From NCBI RefSeq assembly GCF_014193845.1, contig NZ_JACHZX010000008.1, positions 1-64,000 on the forward strand: a stretch of 64,000 nucleotides of DNA. The letters are read 5' to 3'. The DNA comes from Sphingomonas sp. BK345 (lineage in GTDB: Bacteria; Pseudomonadota; Alphaproteobacteria; Sphingomonadales; Sphingomonadaceae). The position numbers and the translations under genes are program-made. The notes under the pieces are model-generated. The model saw only the letters and a list, made by a program, of their open reading frames with translations. It searched no databases and was not told the origin of the DNA. Shown here piece by piece: positions 32,965 to 42,444 of the stretch; the first letter of the stretch is position 1; every line of letters starts with the position of its first letter.

Positions 32965-35295
32965 TCACCCCCGCGCCATGCGCCCGAACGACGGCGGCCG
33001 GTCGCCTGGCGCGGTGCCGAAGCGCGACGGCGCGGCGCCCATGGTGAACTCGAGCGTGCCGCCCCTCACCAGGTCACGGTGCGCGATCCAGTTGCGCGTC
33101 CAGGGCCGTCCGTTCCAGCGCACCGACTGGACATAGGGCCGGTCGGGCGCGTTGCCGAGTGCGCGCACGCGCAGCCGGCGCCCGCCGCCCAGGTCCAGCT
33201 CGGCCGCGTCGAACAACGGCGAGCCGAACACATATACCGCGCTGACCGGATCGACGGGATAGAAGCCGAGCGAGCTCAGCACGAACCAGGCGCTGGTCTG
33301 GCCGCAATCGTCGTTGCCGATCACGCCGTCGGGGTCGGCCTTGTACATCTCGTTGCACAGACGCCGCACCATCGCCTGCGTCTTCCACGGCGCGCCCGCG
33401 AAGGCGTAGAGATAGGCGACGTGCTGGTCGGGCTCGTTGCCGTGCGCGAACTGGCCGACCAGCCCCGAGATGTCGGGCGGCGCGTTCTTGGGCAGCGTCG
33501 AGGGCGCGCTGAACAAGGCGTCGAGCTTGGCGATGAACGTGGCGTCGCCGCCGAAATGCTCGATCATGCCGTAGCTGTCGTGCTGGTTGAGGAAGGTCGC
33601 CTGCCAGCCGTTGGCCTCGGTATAGTCGCGCTGCTTCTCGGGCGCGTGGCCGAGCTGGATCGGATCATAGTCCTTCCACCAGCTGCCGTCGGCGAAGCGC
33701 GGGCGCGCGAAGCCGATCGACGGGTCGATCACGTTGCGCCAGTTGCGCGCGCGCCGGCGCAGCGCGGCCGCGTCGGCGGTGGCGCCCGCGGCCTCGGCGA
33801 TCACCGCCGCGGCCCAGTCGTCATAGGCATATTCCTGCGTGCGGCTGACCGACTCCCAGGTCTTGTCGGCCGGCACGAAGCCGAGGTCCATGTACCATCC
33901 GCGCCCGAGCGAGCTGTCCGAGTCCTTGAAGTCGCGGTCGAAGGCGCGGCGGCGGAGGTTGGGCCAGGCGGCGGCGTAATCGGCCTTGATCCCCTTGGCG
34001 CAGGCCTCGGCCATCACCGACACCGCGTGCCAGCCGATCATCGTGCCCGTCTCGACTCCCTGGAGCGGCCAGACTGGCGGGCCGTAGGGGCTCTCGACCG
34101 TCTGGCGCACGAGATCGCGAGTCAGCAGCCCGGCCTGCTCGGGCTTCACCAGCGTGAGCAGAGGGTGGAGCGCGCGATAGGTGTCCCACATGGAATAGGC
34201 GGTGTAGGCCGCCTCGCCAGCGGGGGCACGATGGACCTGGCGGTCGAGCCCGACGTAGCGGCCGTCCCGGTCGGTGAAGAGCGTCGGTCCGACGAGGCAA
34301 TGGTAGAGCCCGCTCGCCATGATGGTGCGCTCGGCCGGGGTGGCGCCCGCCACCTTGATCGAGCCGAGCTCGCGCGCCCAGCGCCGCCGCGCCGCGGTGG
34401 CGGTGGCGTCGAAGTCCCAGCCGGGCGCTTCCTCGGCGAGCGCCTGCCTGGCGCCCGCGACGTCGACCGCGGAGATGCCGGTCTTGATCAGGATCGGTGC
34501 GCCGCCCGCCTGATCGTAGAACAGCGCGACCTTGAGCTTGGCGCCCTCGGCGGCGCGCGCCCCGGCGGGCAGCGGCCGGTCGTCGTCGCCGTAGAACTGG
34601 ACCCGGTCGGGCTGGCGCGAGAGCCGCATCGCGAAGTGGATGCGCCGCCCCTTGGCCCAGCGATGGACGCGGCGGCTGCCGGTGAGCAGCCCGTCGGCGT
34701 CGAGTTGGAGCGACGCCTCGTCGACCAGCACGCCCTTGTCCCACACGTCGAGCACCATGTGCGCGAAGTCGACCAGGATGTGCGCCGGGCCGTCGGGGAA
34801 ACTGTGGCGATGCCAGCCGGTGCGGTCGGTGACGGTCAGCTCCGACAGCACGCCGCTCTCGAGCCGGACGCGATAATAGCCCGGCTCGGCATGCTCGTCG
34901 GAGAAGCGCTGGCGGTAGCCCTGGTCGGGGTCGCTGAGCGGTCCGGGCTGGAGCTGGACGGGCCCGCGCGTCGGCACCACCAGTACGTCGAGCATGTCGC
35001 CGATGCCGGTGCCCGACAGGTGGGTGTGGCTGAAGCCCATGATCGACGTGTCGGTGCGGTGATAGCCCGAGCAGGAATCCCAGCGGGTGTTGTCGGTGTC
35101 GGGGCCGAGCTGGACCATGCCGTGCGGCATCGTCGGGCCAGGGAAGGTGTGGCCGTGGCCGCCGGTGCCGATGAACAGGTCGGGCGCAGCGGCCGCGGGC
35201 GCCGCGCCGCCCTGCGCGCGCGCGACGGCGGGGAGCGCGCCGGTCAGGCCGAGCGCGGCGGCGGAGGCGAGCGCCTCGCGGCGGGTGGTGGTCAT
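32965..35295 (-). CDS. GH92-family alpha-mannosidase B, Glu-type
   Basis: A 776-residue protein with a twin-arginine-like signal (TTTRREALASAAALGLTGALPAVARA). It has the GH92 N-terminal domain start FIGTGGHGHTFPGPTMPHGMVQLGPD, the middle MWDTYRALHPLL, the acid motif HGNEPDQHVAYLYAFAG (Glu621) and the base loop GNDDCGQTSAWFVLSSLGFYP. Together these match true exo-alpha-mannosidases. The ATG at 35295 follows AAGGA. It is the last gene of the receptor operon, 20 bases after GH125. Confidence 0.92.
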   Translation of the reverse strand: MTTTRREALASAAALGLTGALPAVARAQGGAAPAAAAPDLFIGTGGHGHTFPGPTMPHGMVQLGPDTDNTRWDSCSGYHRTDTSIMGFSHTHLSGTGIGDMLDVLVVPTRGPVQLQPGPLSDPDQGYRQRFSDEHAEPGYYRVRLESGVLSELTVTDRTGWHRHSFPDGPAHILVDFAHMVLDVWDKGVLVDEASLQLDADGLLTGSRRVHRWAKGRRIHFAMRLSRQPDRVQFYGDDDRPLPAGARAAEGAKLKVALFYDQAGGAPILIKTGISAVDVAGARQALAEEAPGWDFDATATAARRRWARELGSIKVAGATPAERTIMASGLYHCLVGPTLFTDRDGRYVGLDRQVHRAPAGEAAYTAYSMWDTYRALHPLLTLVKPEQAGLLTRDLVRQTVESPYGPPVWPLQGVETGTMIGWHAVSVMAEACAKGIKADYAAAWPNLRRRAFDRDFKDSDSSLGRGWYMDLGFVPADKTWESVSRTQEYAYDDWAAAVIAEAAGATADAAALRRRARNWRNVIDPSIGFARPRFADGSWWKDYDPIQLGHAPEKQRDYTEANGWQATFLNQHDSYGMIEHFGGDATFIAKLDALFSAPSTLPKNAPPDISGLVGQFAHGNEPDQHVAYLYAFAGAPWKTQAMVRRLCNEMYKADPDGVIGNDDCGQTSAWFVLSSLGFYPVDPVSAVYVFGSPLFDAAELDLGGGRRLRVRALGNAPDRPYVQSVRWNGRPWTRNWIAHRDLVRGGTLEFTMGAAPSRFGTAPGDRPPSFGRMARG

Positions 35296-35315
35296 CTCGG
35301 GTCCTTCGGGGTCGG

Positions 35316-36746
35316 TCAGAGCGGCGTGGCGAGCAGCGCGGGGCGACGCCGCTCCAGATCGAGGATGAGGTCGCCGAACAGCCCGTTGGCCCAGGCGAAC
35401 CAGGGGCGCGTGAACTTGGCCGGATCGTCCTTGTGGAAGCTCTCGTGCATGAAGCCGGTGCCGGCATGCGTCGCTTTGAGCCAGCGCAGGCATTGCAGGA
35501 TTTGCGCGTCGTCGTCGCTGTCGAGCGCGCGGCTGACGATCGACATCGGCCAGATCATGTCCATGCCGACATGCGGCCCGCCGATCCCCTCGGCCGCGCT
35601 GCCCTTGAAGAAATACGGGTTGCGCTCGCTCCACGCCAGCGCCTGGGTGCGGCGATAGAGCGGGTCGTCGCGCCGCGCCGCGCCGAGCAGCGGCAGCGCC
35701 GAGAGGCTCGGCACGTTGGCGTCGTCCATGAAGATCGCGTTGCCGTAGCCGTCGACCTCATAGGCCCAGACCTCGCCGCCCTGTCCGTCGGGCATCCTGC
35801 CGTGCGCCGCCAGCGCGGCCTCGACCTCGCTCGCCAGCGCCTCGGCATCGGCGGCGCTGGTGGCGTCACCGGCGGCCTCGCGCTGCACGGTGGCGAGCAT
35901 GCGCAGCGCGCTCACCGCGAACAGGTTGGACGGGATCAGGAAAGGGTAGAGGCAGGCGTCGTCGGAGGGGCGGAACATCGAGTGGATCAGCCCGACCTTG
36001 CGCGTCGGCGCGCCGCGCCCCTCGAACATCAGCGTCTCGGTCGGCGAGAGGTTGAGCCGCTGGAAGCGGTACGGCCCGTCGTCGCTCCTGCGCTGCTGCT
36101 GGCGCAGCGTCGCCACCGCCAGCGCCATCGCGCGCTGCCAGGTGGCGTCGAACGGCGCCTTGTCGCGCGTCGCGGTCCAATAGCCGTGTGCCAGCCGCAT
36201 CGGGTAGCAGAGCGAGTCGATCTCCCACTTCCGCTCGGCGACGCCCGGCTTCATCTCGGTCTTGTCGTCGCGCGCGCCCAGGTTGGAGCGCGCGGTCGGG
36301 TCCTCCATGAAGGCGTTGGCATAAGGGTCGATCAGGATGCAGCGCGCCTGGCGCTGGATCAGCCCGTGGAAGAGCCGGCGGAGCGGCGCGTCCTTGGGCG
36401 TGAGATGCACGTAGGTCTGCAGCTGCGCCGAGCTGTCCCGCAGCCACAGCGCCTCGATGTCGCCGGTGATGACGAAGGCGTCGGGCTTGCCGTCGACCGT
36501 GCCGACCTTGGTGACCGTGGTGTCGAGCGTGCTCGGGTAGCAATTCTCGAACAGCCAGGCGAGCTCGGGGTCGGCGATGCGGCGCTTCACGCGCGCGATC
36601 TCGGCCTCGACCGCGGCGCTGGTGAACTTGCGCTGCGCCTTGGGCGGGCGCTTGCTCGCGAACGCCTGCGCCGCGGCAGGGCGCGGCAGCGCGGCCGCGA
36701 CCGCCGCCGCCCCCGCGCCCGCCATCAGCTCGCGCCGCGCGATCAC
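35316..36746 (-). CDS. GH125 exo-alpha-1,6-mannosidase
   Basis: A 476-residue metal-independent alpha-mannosidase of the GH125 (former DUF1237) family. It has GDIEALWLRDSSAQLQTYV, CILIDPYANAFMEDP, WEIDSLCYPMRLAHGYW, IHSMFRPSDDACLYPFLIPS and the C-terminal GFMHESFHKDDPAKFTRPWF, which holds the conserved catalytic Glu. The signal has a twin-Arg (ARRELMAGAGAAAVAAALP). The GTG start overlaps the stop of the preceding GH92 gene by four bases, so the two are coupled. GH125 removes alpha-1,6-linked mannose, complementing GH92. Confidence 0.93.
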   Translation of the reverse strand: MIARRELMAGAGAAAVAAALPRPAAAQAFASKRPPKAQRKFTSAAVEAEIARVKRRIADPELAWLFENCYPSTLDTTVTKVGTVDGKPDAFVITGDIEALWLRDSSAQLQTYVHLTPKDAPLRRLFHGLIQRQARCILIDPYANAFMEDPTARSNLGARDDKTEMKPGVAERKWEIDSLCYPMRLAHGYWTATRDKAPFDATWQRAMALAVATLRQQQRRSDDGPYRFQRLNLSPTETLMFEGRGAPTRKVGLIHSMFRPSDDACLYPFLIPSNLFAVSALRMLATVQREAAGDATSAADAEALASEVEAALAAHGRMPDGQGGEVWAYEVDGYGNAIFMDDANVPSLSALPLLGAARRDDPLYRRTQALAWSERNPYFFKGSAAEGIGGPHVGMDMIWPMSIVSRALDSDDDAQILQCLRWLKATHAGTGFMHESFHKDDPAKFTRPWFAWANGLFGDLILDLERRRPALLATPL

Positions 36747-39082
36747 TTCGCTGCCCCGGGCGCGCTCATCGAGAAGGGCCGGTCGGCCTTCGCGGTGCCC
36801 CATTGCTTGTTGGGCGTCGGGCCCATGACGAAGCGCAGTGTACCGCCGGCCTGGAGCGCCTCGCGCGACAGCCACGGCTTGGCATAGGGCGCGCCGTTGA
36901 GCGTCGCCGACTGAATGTAGACATTGTCGCGGCTGTTGTTCTCGGCCTCGATCGTCAGCACCTTGCCGCCCGGCATGGTGACGCTGGTACGGCGGAACAG
37001 CGGGCTGCCGATGGCATATTGCCCGACCGTCGGGGTGACCGGATAGAAGCCGAGCGCGGAGAAGACGTACCAGGCCGAGGTCTGGCCATTGTCCTCGTCG
37101 CCGGGATAGCCGTCGGGCGCCGACGAGTAGAGTTTCCGCATCACCTCGCGCGCGTGATATTGCGCCTTCCACGGCGCGCCGGCCCAGTCGTACAGGTAGA
37201 TCATGTGCTGGATCGGCTGGTTGCCGTGCGCGTACTGACCCATGTCGACGATCTGCATCTCGCGGATCTCGTGGATCACCTGCCCGTAATAGCTGTCGTC
37301 GAAGATCGGCGGGGTCGAGAACACCGAGTCGAGCCGCGCGACGAACTTGTCGTCTCCGCCCATCAGGCCGATCAGCCCCTGCACGTCCTGCATCACCGAC
37401 CAGCTATAGTGGATCGAGTTGCCCTCGGTGAAGGCGTCGCCCCATTTGTACGGGCTGAACGCGGCCGACCAGCTGCCGTCCTTGTTGCGGCCGCGCATCC
37501 AGCCGCTCTGCGGGTCGAACAGCTTGCGATAGTTCTGCGCGTGCTCGGCATATTTCTTGGCGTCGGCGGTCTTGCCGAGCGCGGCGGCCATGCGCGACAG
37601 CGAGAAGTCGGCGGTGGCATATTCGAGCGTACGCGCGGCATTCTCGTTGATGCCGACGTCGTAGGGGACGTAGCCGAGCTGGTTGTACAGCTCGACGCCC
37701 TCGCGCCCGACCGCGCTGAGCACCTTGCCGCTCTTGTCGCGCGGGCGCCCCTCCGACGTGGTCGCGTTCTTGACCATCGCCTCGTAGAGCGTGTTCGCGT
37801 CGAAGCCTCGCACGCCGTTGAGATAGGCGTCGGCGATCAGGTTGGCCGAGTTCGACCCGATCATCACGCTGCGGTGCCCCGGGCTCGCCCATTCCGGCAG
37901 CCAGCCCGACTCCTTGTAGGTGTTGACCAGCCCCTGCATGATCTCGCCGTCGCGCTCGGGATACATCAGCGCGAAGAAGGGGAAGACCGCGCGCCACGTG
38001 TCCCAGAAGCCGTTATCGGTGTAGAGCGGGCCGTCGTGGACCTTGCCGTCGTACGGGCTGTAGTGGATCAGCTTGCCGTCTGCGCCGCGCTCGTGGAACT
38101 CGCGCGGGAACTGCAGCATCCGCCACAGCGCCGAGTAGAAGGTGCGGCGGTTGTCGAGATCGGGGTCGTCGACCTTGATGCGGTCGAGCTCGGCCGACCA
38201 GGCGGCGCGCGCCTTTGCCCTGGTCTGGTCGAACGTGTCGCGCCCGATCTCGCCGTCGAGGTTGCGCTGCGCCTGCTCGGCGCTGATGAACGAGGAGGCG
38301 ACGCGCGCGCCGACCTGCTCGCCCTTCTTCGTGGCGAAGCTGATCACCGCGCCGACGTGGTCGCCCTCGGCGCGACGCCCCGCCGTCAGCGTGCCGCTGC
38401 CGTCGAAGGTCTGGCTGACGGTGAAGGGCTTGTCGAACTCGACCACGAACCAGTTGCGGAAGTTCGCCGGTACGCCGCCGTGATTGTTGCTGACATAGCC
38501 GGTGATGCGGCGCCGCGCCGGGTCGACCGACACCATCGAGCCGCCGGCATAGCCGTCGAGCAGGACATGCGCGTCCTTGGTCTCGGGGAAGGTGAAGCGG
38601 AAGTGCGCGGCGCGCGCGGTCGGCACGATCTCGGTGGTGACGTCATAGTCGGCGAGATAGACCTTGTAGCCCCACGCGCGGCTCTCCTCCGCCTTGTGGC
38701 TGAACCAGGAGGCGCGCTCCTCCTCCTTCGCCTTCACCGCGCCGGTCATGGGCAGCAGCGCGAAGGCGGCATAATCGTTCATCCACGGGCTCGGCTGGTG
38801 CGTCTGCTTGAACCCGTTGATCTTGTGGGCGCTGTACGTGTAGCCCCAGCCGTTGCCCATCTTGCCGGTGACGGGCGTCCAGGCGTTCATCCCGAAGGGC
38901 ACCGCGATCGCGGGATAGGTGTTGCCGTAGGACAGCTCGTAGCTGCTGTCCGTCCCCATCAGCGGATTGACGAGGTCGACCGACTCCGGTGGCGCGTCCT
39001 GCGCCACCGTCGCCGCGGGGGAGAGCATCATGGCGGAGGCGCACAGCGCCGCGATGATGCCCCGGCGCCGCGCGCTTGCCAT
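36743..39082 (-). CDS. GH92-family enzyme C, Gln-type HGNQP motif
   Basis: A 779-residue exported protein (signal RRRGIIAALCASAMMLSPAATVAQ). It is a full GH92 protein: NPLMGTDSSYELSYGNTYPA at the start, DNGFWDTWRAVFPFFALMYP in the middle and PGDEDNGQTSAWYVFSALGFYPVTP near the end. The acid position is Gln622 (AHGNQPIQHMIYLYDWAG) instead of Glu. This recalls GH92 enzymes that hydrolyse mannose-1-phospho-6-mannose, where the phosphate leaving group needs no acid; that reading is inference. The ATG at 39082 follows GGGAG. It lies 28 bases after the receptor gene. Confidence 0.88.
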   Translation of the reverse strand: MASARRRGIIAALCASAMMLSPAATVAQDAPPESVDLVNPLMGTDSSYELSYGNTYPAIAVPFGMNAWTPVTGKMGNGWGYTYSAHKINGFKQTHQPSPWMNDYAAFALLPMTGAVKAKEEERASWFSHKAEESRAWGYKVYLADYDVTTEIVPTARAAHFRFTFPETKDAHVLLDGYAGGSMVSVDPARRRITGYVSNNHGGVPANFRNWFVVEFDKPFTVSQTFDGSGTLTAGRRAEGDHVGAVISFATKKGEQVGARVASSFISAEQAQRNLDGEIGRDTFDQTRAKARAAWSAELDRIKVDDPDLDNRRTFYSALWRMLQFPREFHERGADGKLIHYSPYDGKVHDGPLYTDNGFWDTWRAVFPFFALMYPERDGEIMQGLVNTYKESGWLPEWASPGHRSVMIGSNSANLIADAYLNGVRGFDANTLYEAMVKNATTSEGRPRDKSGKVLSAVGREGVELYNQLGYVPYDVGINENAARTLEYATADFSLSRMAAALGKTADAKKYAEHAQNYRKLFDPQSGWMRGRNKDGSWSAAFSPYKWGDAFTEGNSIHYSWSVMQDVQGLIGLMGGDDKFVARLDSVFSTPPIFDDSYYGQVIHEIREMQIVDMGQYAHGNQPIQHMIYLYDWAGAPWKAQYHAREVMRKLYSSAPDGYPGDEDNGQTSAWYVFSALGFYPVTPTVGQYAIGSPLFRRTSVTMPGGKVLTIEAENNSRDNVYIQSATLNGAPYAKPWLSREALQAGGTLRFVMGPTPNKQWGTAKADRPFSMSAPGAAK

Positions 39083-39110
39083 GTTCACTCTCCCTGAGAC
39101 GTATCGATGA

Positions 39111-42100
39111 TCAGAACTTGAAGGCGGCGCCGAGATAGAAACGGCGGCCGGCGTAGGTGTTCGAGACGAAGCGGTCCTTGGTGTCGTTGCCGAGATGCTG
39201 GCGCTGCTCCGACTTGGTGAGGTTGATGATCGAGGCGGTGATCTGGACGTTCTGTATCACGTCGAATGCCGCGTTCAGATCGACCTGCTCATAGGGATCG
39301 TCGTAGTAATTGATCCCCGACAGGAGCCCGCGCACCACCTCGCCGCGACGATTGTACGACGCGCGCAGCAGCACCGGGCCGTGCTCGTAGAAGACCGAGG
39401 CGTTGAGCTGCGTCTTGGCGCTGTTGACCAGCGGCGACGTGCCCAGGTCGGTACCGTTGAGCGAGATGTCGGCCGTCGACGTGTCGTTGTAGGTAAAGTT
39501 CACCTGCGCACCGAGGCCGAAGTCCAGCGTGTGCTGGGCATAGACCTCGACGCCCTGCGACACCGCGCTGGAGCCGTTCGCCTGGGTCGAATATTGCTGC
39601 ACCGTCACCGTCTCGCCGGCGACCTCCTGCGGCAGGTCGATGACGACGGGCACGACGAAATCCTGCACGTCCTTGCGGAACAGGGTGAAGCCGAGAACCG
39701 AACCGGGATGGAAATACCATTCCGCGCCCGCGTCATACTGCCACGCCCGGAAGGGCTTGAGGTTGAAGTTGCCGCCGTTGCCAAACCATCCGGGCAGCGC
39801 GCCGAACTCGGCACGATCGAACGTGAAGGGGTCCGAGTTGAAGGTGAGCGAGCGCGCCGCGCCCAAGTCGTTGTATCCCGGGCGGCTCATCACCTTCGAC
39901 GCTGCGGCGCGCAGCAGCAGGTTGGGAATCACCTCCCACGAGATGTTGAAGCTCGGCAGGAAGTCGGTGTAGCTCTTGCTCTCCGCATTCTGGGTGAAGA
40001 CGCGCTGCTGACGCTGCGCCTCCGGGATCACCAGGCAGTTGCCGTCCTCACCGAAGGGCTTGTTCGGATCGAACTGACCGCCCGGCCCGTTCACGCAATA
40101 GTCGTTCTCATAGGTCAGCGTATCGCTCGACACACCGCTCTGCTTGGTATTCACGACGCGCAGGCCGATGTTGCCGCGCACCGTTTCCGTCTTGAAGTTG
40201 GCCTGAGCGTAGCCCGCCCAGATCTTCTCCTCGATATCGTAGAGGTTCTGCGGCTCGGGCACGCGCACCGGGCCGTTGTACTTGCCGTTGAGGTAATCGA
40301 TGTAGTTGCCGATGTTGATCGCCGGGAAGGCGCTCGTCTCGAACCCGCCGGCGATGTTGCCGAGCGAATTGGGGTAGAAGACTTCCGGCAACGCCAGCGC
40401 GCCGCCCGGCGTGTCCTGGAAGCGCAGCGTGTTGGCGGCGTCCGAGTACCATTCGAAGCGACCGGTCTCGCGGTGGACGCGACCGTCGCGCCACTTCACG
40501 CCCGCCTGGATCGAGGCGAGGAACGGCGAGTCGAAGCTGCGCGTCACGTCGGCCTGGGCATAGCGCTGCGAGATCGAGTTGTTGGTGAAGCCCGAGCCCG
40601 TCGAGCCGAGATCGATCTGCGCCACGCCGTTGAGCATGTTCTGGAGAATGTCAGGCGAGAAGTTCATCGCGATCGACTGATCGGTGAAGTTCCAGGCGCT
40701 CAGGCTGTTGCCGTTGACGGTGCCGTTGCGCGGCTTGGCCTGGGCATAGAATTGGAACGAGGGGCCGCCGGTCGACCGCGTCTTGCCGAACACGACATCG
40801 ACGTTGAGGTGATCGAGGTTCCACTTGGCGTGGACGTCATAGGTGTTCGACACGCTCTTCTCGCGCGCCAGATAGTTCTGCGGCGCCGGGGTCTCCATCG
40901 TGCAGGGATTGGTGTTGGCGCGGCACAAGGTCCCCTCGGGCGGCACCTGGAAGGTCGCACCGGTCAGGATCGTCCCGCTCTTGTCGAGCGTGCCGCCGGT
41001 GAAGAAGTTACCGTAACCCCACTCCGGGATCTTGATGACGTTGCGGGTGTAATCGCCGTCGAGCTGGAAGCGGAAGTAGTTGGCGGTGATCTCCAGATTG
41101 TCGAACGGCTTGGCCTGCATAGTCGCCTGGATGCCGAGGCGTTTGCGCTTCTGCTCCTCGATCGTCTCGCTGACCGATTGCGGCGCCCAGTAACCGTCGA
41201 ACACCGTGCCGCCGAGCGTCTTCTGCCCGCCGTTCACGCCGTCGTTCCAATAGTCGATCGCGGCGTCGTTGCCGAACGGGTTGCCGTTGACGTCGACCGC
41301 AGGCTTGGCGGTGCGATCGTTGGTCCACCAATGCCAGCTGTCGGCATTGGCGCTCAGCGTGCGGTTGGTGCGCTCCTGATAGGTCGCGCCGACGAGGAAG
41401 CCGAGCGTCTTGCCCTCATTGTGCCACGACAGCAGACCGGAGACGTTCGGCTCGGTCTTCTTGCTGACGTCGGCGTAGGTGCCCTCGGCCGAGACGCTGC
41501 CCGACCAGGGCTCGAGGTCGAAGGGGACGCGCGTGTGGTTGATGATGACGCCGCCGACGCCGCCCTCGTCGAGCCGCGCCTCGGACGATTTGAACACCTC
41601 GACGCTCCCGATCAGCGTCGACGGCAGCAGCAGATAGTTGAACGAGCGCGAGGGATCGCCGGTGTCGGTGCCGGCAATAAAATTGCCGTTGAGCTCGGTC
41701 AACGTCAGGTCGCTGCCAAGGCCGCGGATGCTGACGCGGCTGCCCTCACCGCCGTCGCGCTCGATGATCACGCCGGGGACGCGCTGGAGCGAGTCGGCGA
41801 CGTTCTTGTCGGGGAACTTGCCGACGTCCTCGGCGGTGATCACGTCGACGAAGGCGTTGGCCTCGCGCTTGCGGCTGAGGCTCTGCTCGATCGAGCGGCG
41901 ATAGCCGGTGACGACGATGTCGCCGCCGCCCGCGGCACCCGAGTCAGCGGCGGAGTCGGCGGCGTCGGCCTGGAGCTGGCCGGGGCTGTCGAGCGTGCTG
42001 TTCGCGGCGGGCGCGGAGACCTCGCCGGTGTTGCTCGACGGCGCCGGGACGGTCGTCTGGTCGGGTGCCTTGTCGGCCTGCTCGGCCTGCGCGCCGGCGG

Positions 42101-42233
42101 CGGTCGATGGGCTGGTCTGCTGCGCCTGCGCGCTGCCGACGATCCCCGCGGCCAGACTCACCCCTGCCAGCAGCAGCGGCATCCGACGACGCAGCGGCGC
42201 GCGCGACGGGGTTTGGGCAGTGAAACCTCGCAT
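39111..42233 (-). CDS. TonB-dependent outer-membrane receptor
   Basis: A 1040-residue receptor. It has a Sec signal (MPLLLAGVSLAAGIVGSAQAQ), a Pro/Ala/Ser-rich stretch of about 80 residues, a TonB-box-like DIVVTGYRR, the plug domain (DVITAEDVGKFPDKNVADSLQRVPGV...SIRGLGSDLTLTELNG) and a 22-strand-type barrel ending in the aromatic GRRFYLGAAFKF. It probably imports mannose-containing oligosaccharides, judging from the GH92-GH125-GH92 genes transcribed with it. A GAGGAGG lies upstream of the ATG. The receptor is the first gene of the operon. Confidence 0.93.
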   Translation of the reverse strand: MRGFTAQTPSRAPLRRRMPLLLAGVSLAAGIVGSAQAQQTSPSTAAGAQAEQADKAPDQTTVPAPSSNTGEVSAPAANSTLDSPGQLQADAADSAADSGAAGGGDIVVTGYRRSIEQSLSRKREANAFVDVITAEDVGKFPDKNVADSLQRVPGVIIERDGGEGSRVSIRGLGSDLTLTELNGNFIAGTDTGDPSRSFNYLLLPSTLIGSVEVFKSSEARLDEGGVGGVIINHTRVPFDLEPWSGSVSAEGTYADVSKKTEPNVSGLLSWHNEGKTLGFLVGATYQERTNRTLSANADSWHWWTNDRTAKPAVDVNGNPFGNDAAIDYWNDGVNGGQKTLGGTVFDGYWAPQSVSETIEEQKRKRLGIQATMQAKPFDNLEITANYFRFQLDGDYTRNVIKIPEWGYGNFFTGGTLDKSGTILTGATFQVPPEGTLCRANTNPCTMETPAPQNYLAREKSVSNTYDVHAKWNLDHLNVDVVFGKTRSTGGPSFQFYAQAKPRNGTVNGNSLSAWNFTDQSIAMNFSPDILQNMLNGVAQIDLGSTGSGFTNNSISQRYAQADVTRSFDSPFLASIQAGVKWRDGRVHRETGRFEWYSDAANTLRFQDTPGGALALPEVFYPNSLGNIAGGFETSAFPAINIGNYIDYLNGKYNGPVRVPEPQNLYDIEEKIWAGYAQANFKTETVRGNIGLRVVNTKQSGVSSDTLTYENDYCVNGPGGQFDPNKPFGEDGNCLVIPEAQRQQRVFTQNAESKSYTDFLPSFNISWEVIPNLLLRAAASKVMSRPGYNDLGAARSLTFNSDPFTFDRAEFGALPGWFGNGGNFNLKPFRAWQYDAGAEWYFHPGSVLGFTLFRKDVQDFVVPVVIDLPQEVAGETVTVQQYSTQANGSSAVSQGVEVYAQHTLDFGLGAQVNFTYNDTSTADISLNGTDLGTSPLVNSAKTQLNASVFYEHGPVLLRASYNRRGEVVRGLLSGINYYDDPYEQVDLNAAFDVIQNVQITASIINLTKSEQRQHLGNDTKDRFVSNTYAGRRFYLGAAFKF

Positions 42234-42356
42234 TAGTCCATCCCTCCTCTTCGCGGTGGGATTCGTTGCCCCGCCGCGTCCCTCGACCGGACCGCCGCGA
42301 GCGCGCCAGCGGCGCGCCGCACCCCTCATACCGAGCGGCGATCACGAGGTTAATCA

Positions 42357-42381
42357 GACAATAGCAAAAGCAAATTGTCAA
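42357..42381 (-). promoter_or_regulatory. Receptor-operon promoter overlapped by an inverted repeat
   Basis: On the minus strand TTGACA (42376-42381) has a -10-like TCTGAT about 17 bases further on. An inverted repeat GACAAT (42357-42362) / ATTGTC (42374-42379), 11 bases apart, spans the spacer and covers the -35. CAAATTG at 42371-42377 is shared with two other promoters of the locus. A repressor site for the upstream ROK regulator is inferred. Confidence 0.55.
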
Positions 42382-42392
42382 ATGGAAGGATT

Positions 42393-42417
42393 GAGAACGT
42401 TCGCGCAAACCTTTGCG
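42393..42417. promoter_or_regulatory. Two adjoining palindromes between ROK gene and receptor
   Basis: GAACGTTC (42395-42402), extended as G-A-GAACGTTC-G-C, resembles a LacI-type half-site pair. It is followed directly by CGCAAA-CC-TTTGCG (42404-42417). The second could be the ROK gene's terminator hairpin or part of a compound operator upstream of the receptor promoter. Confidence 0.4.
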
Positions 42418-42444
42418 AAGAGGTACTTTAAAGCCGAGGTGGCC

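Noticed and set aside
33079..39097. Long plus-strand open frames opposite the GH92-GH125-GH92 genes
   Set aside because: Antisense to conserved enzymes with family motifs; no own signals.
39195..42236. A 1013-codon plus-strand open frame opposite the TonB receptor
   Set aside because: Complete overlap with a well-supported receptor on the other strand; no domain pattern.
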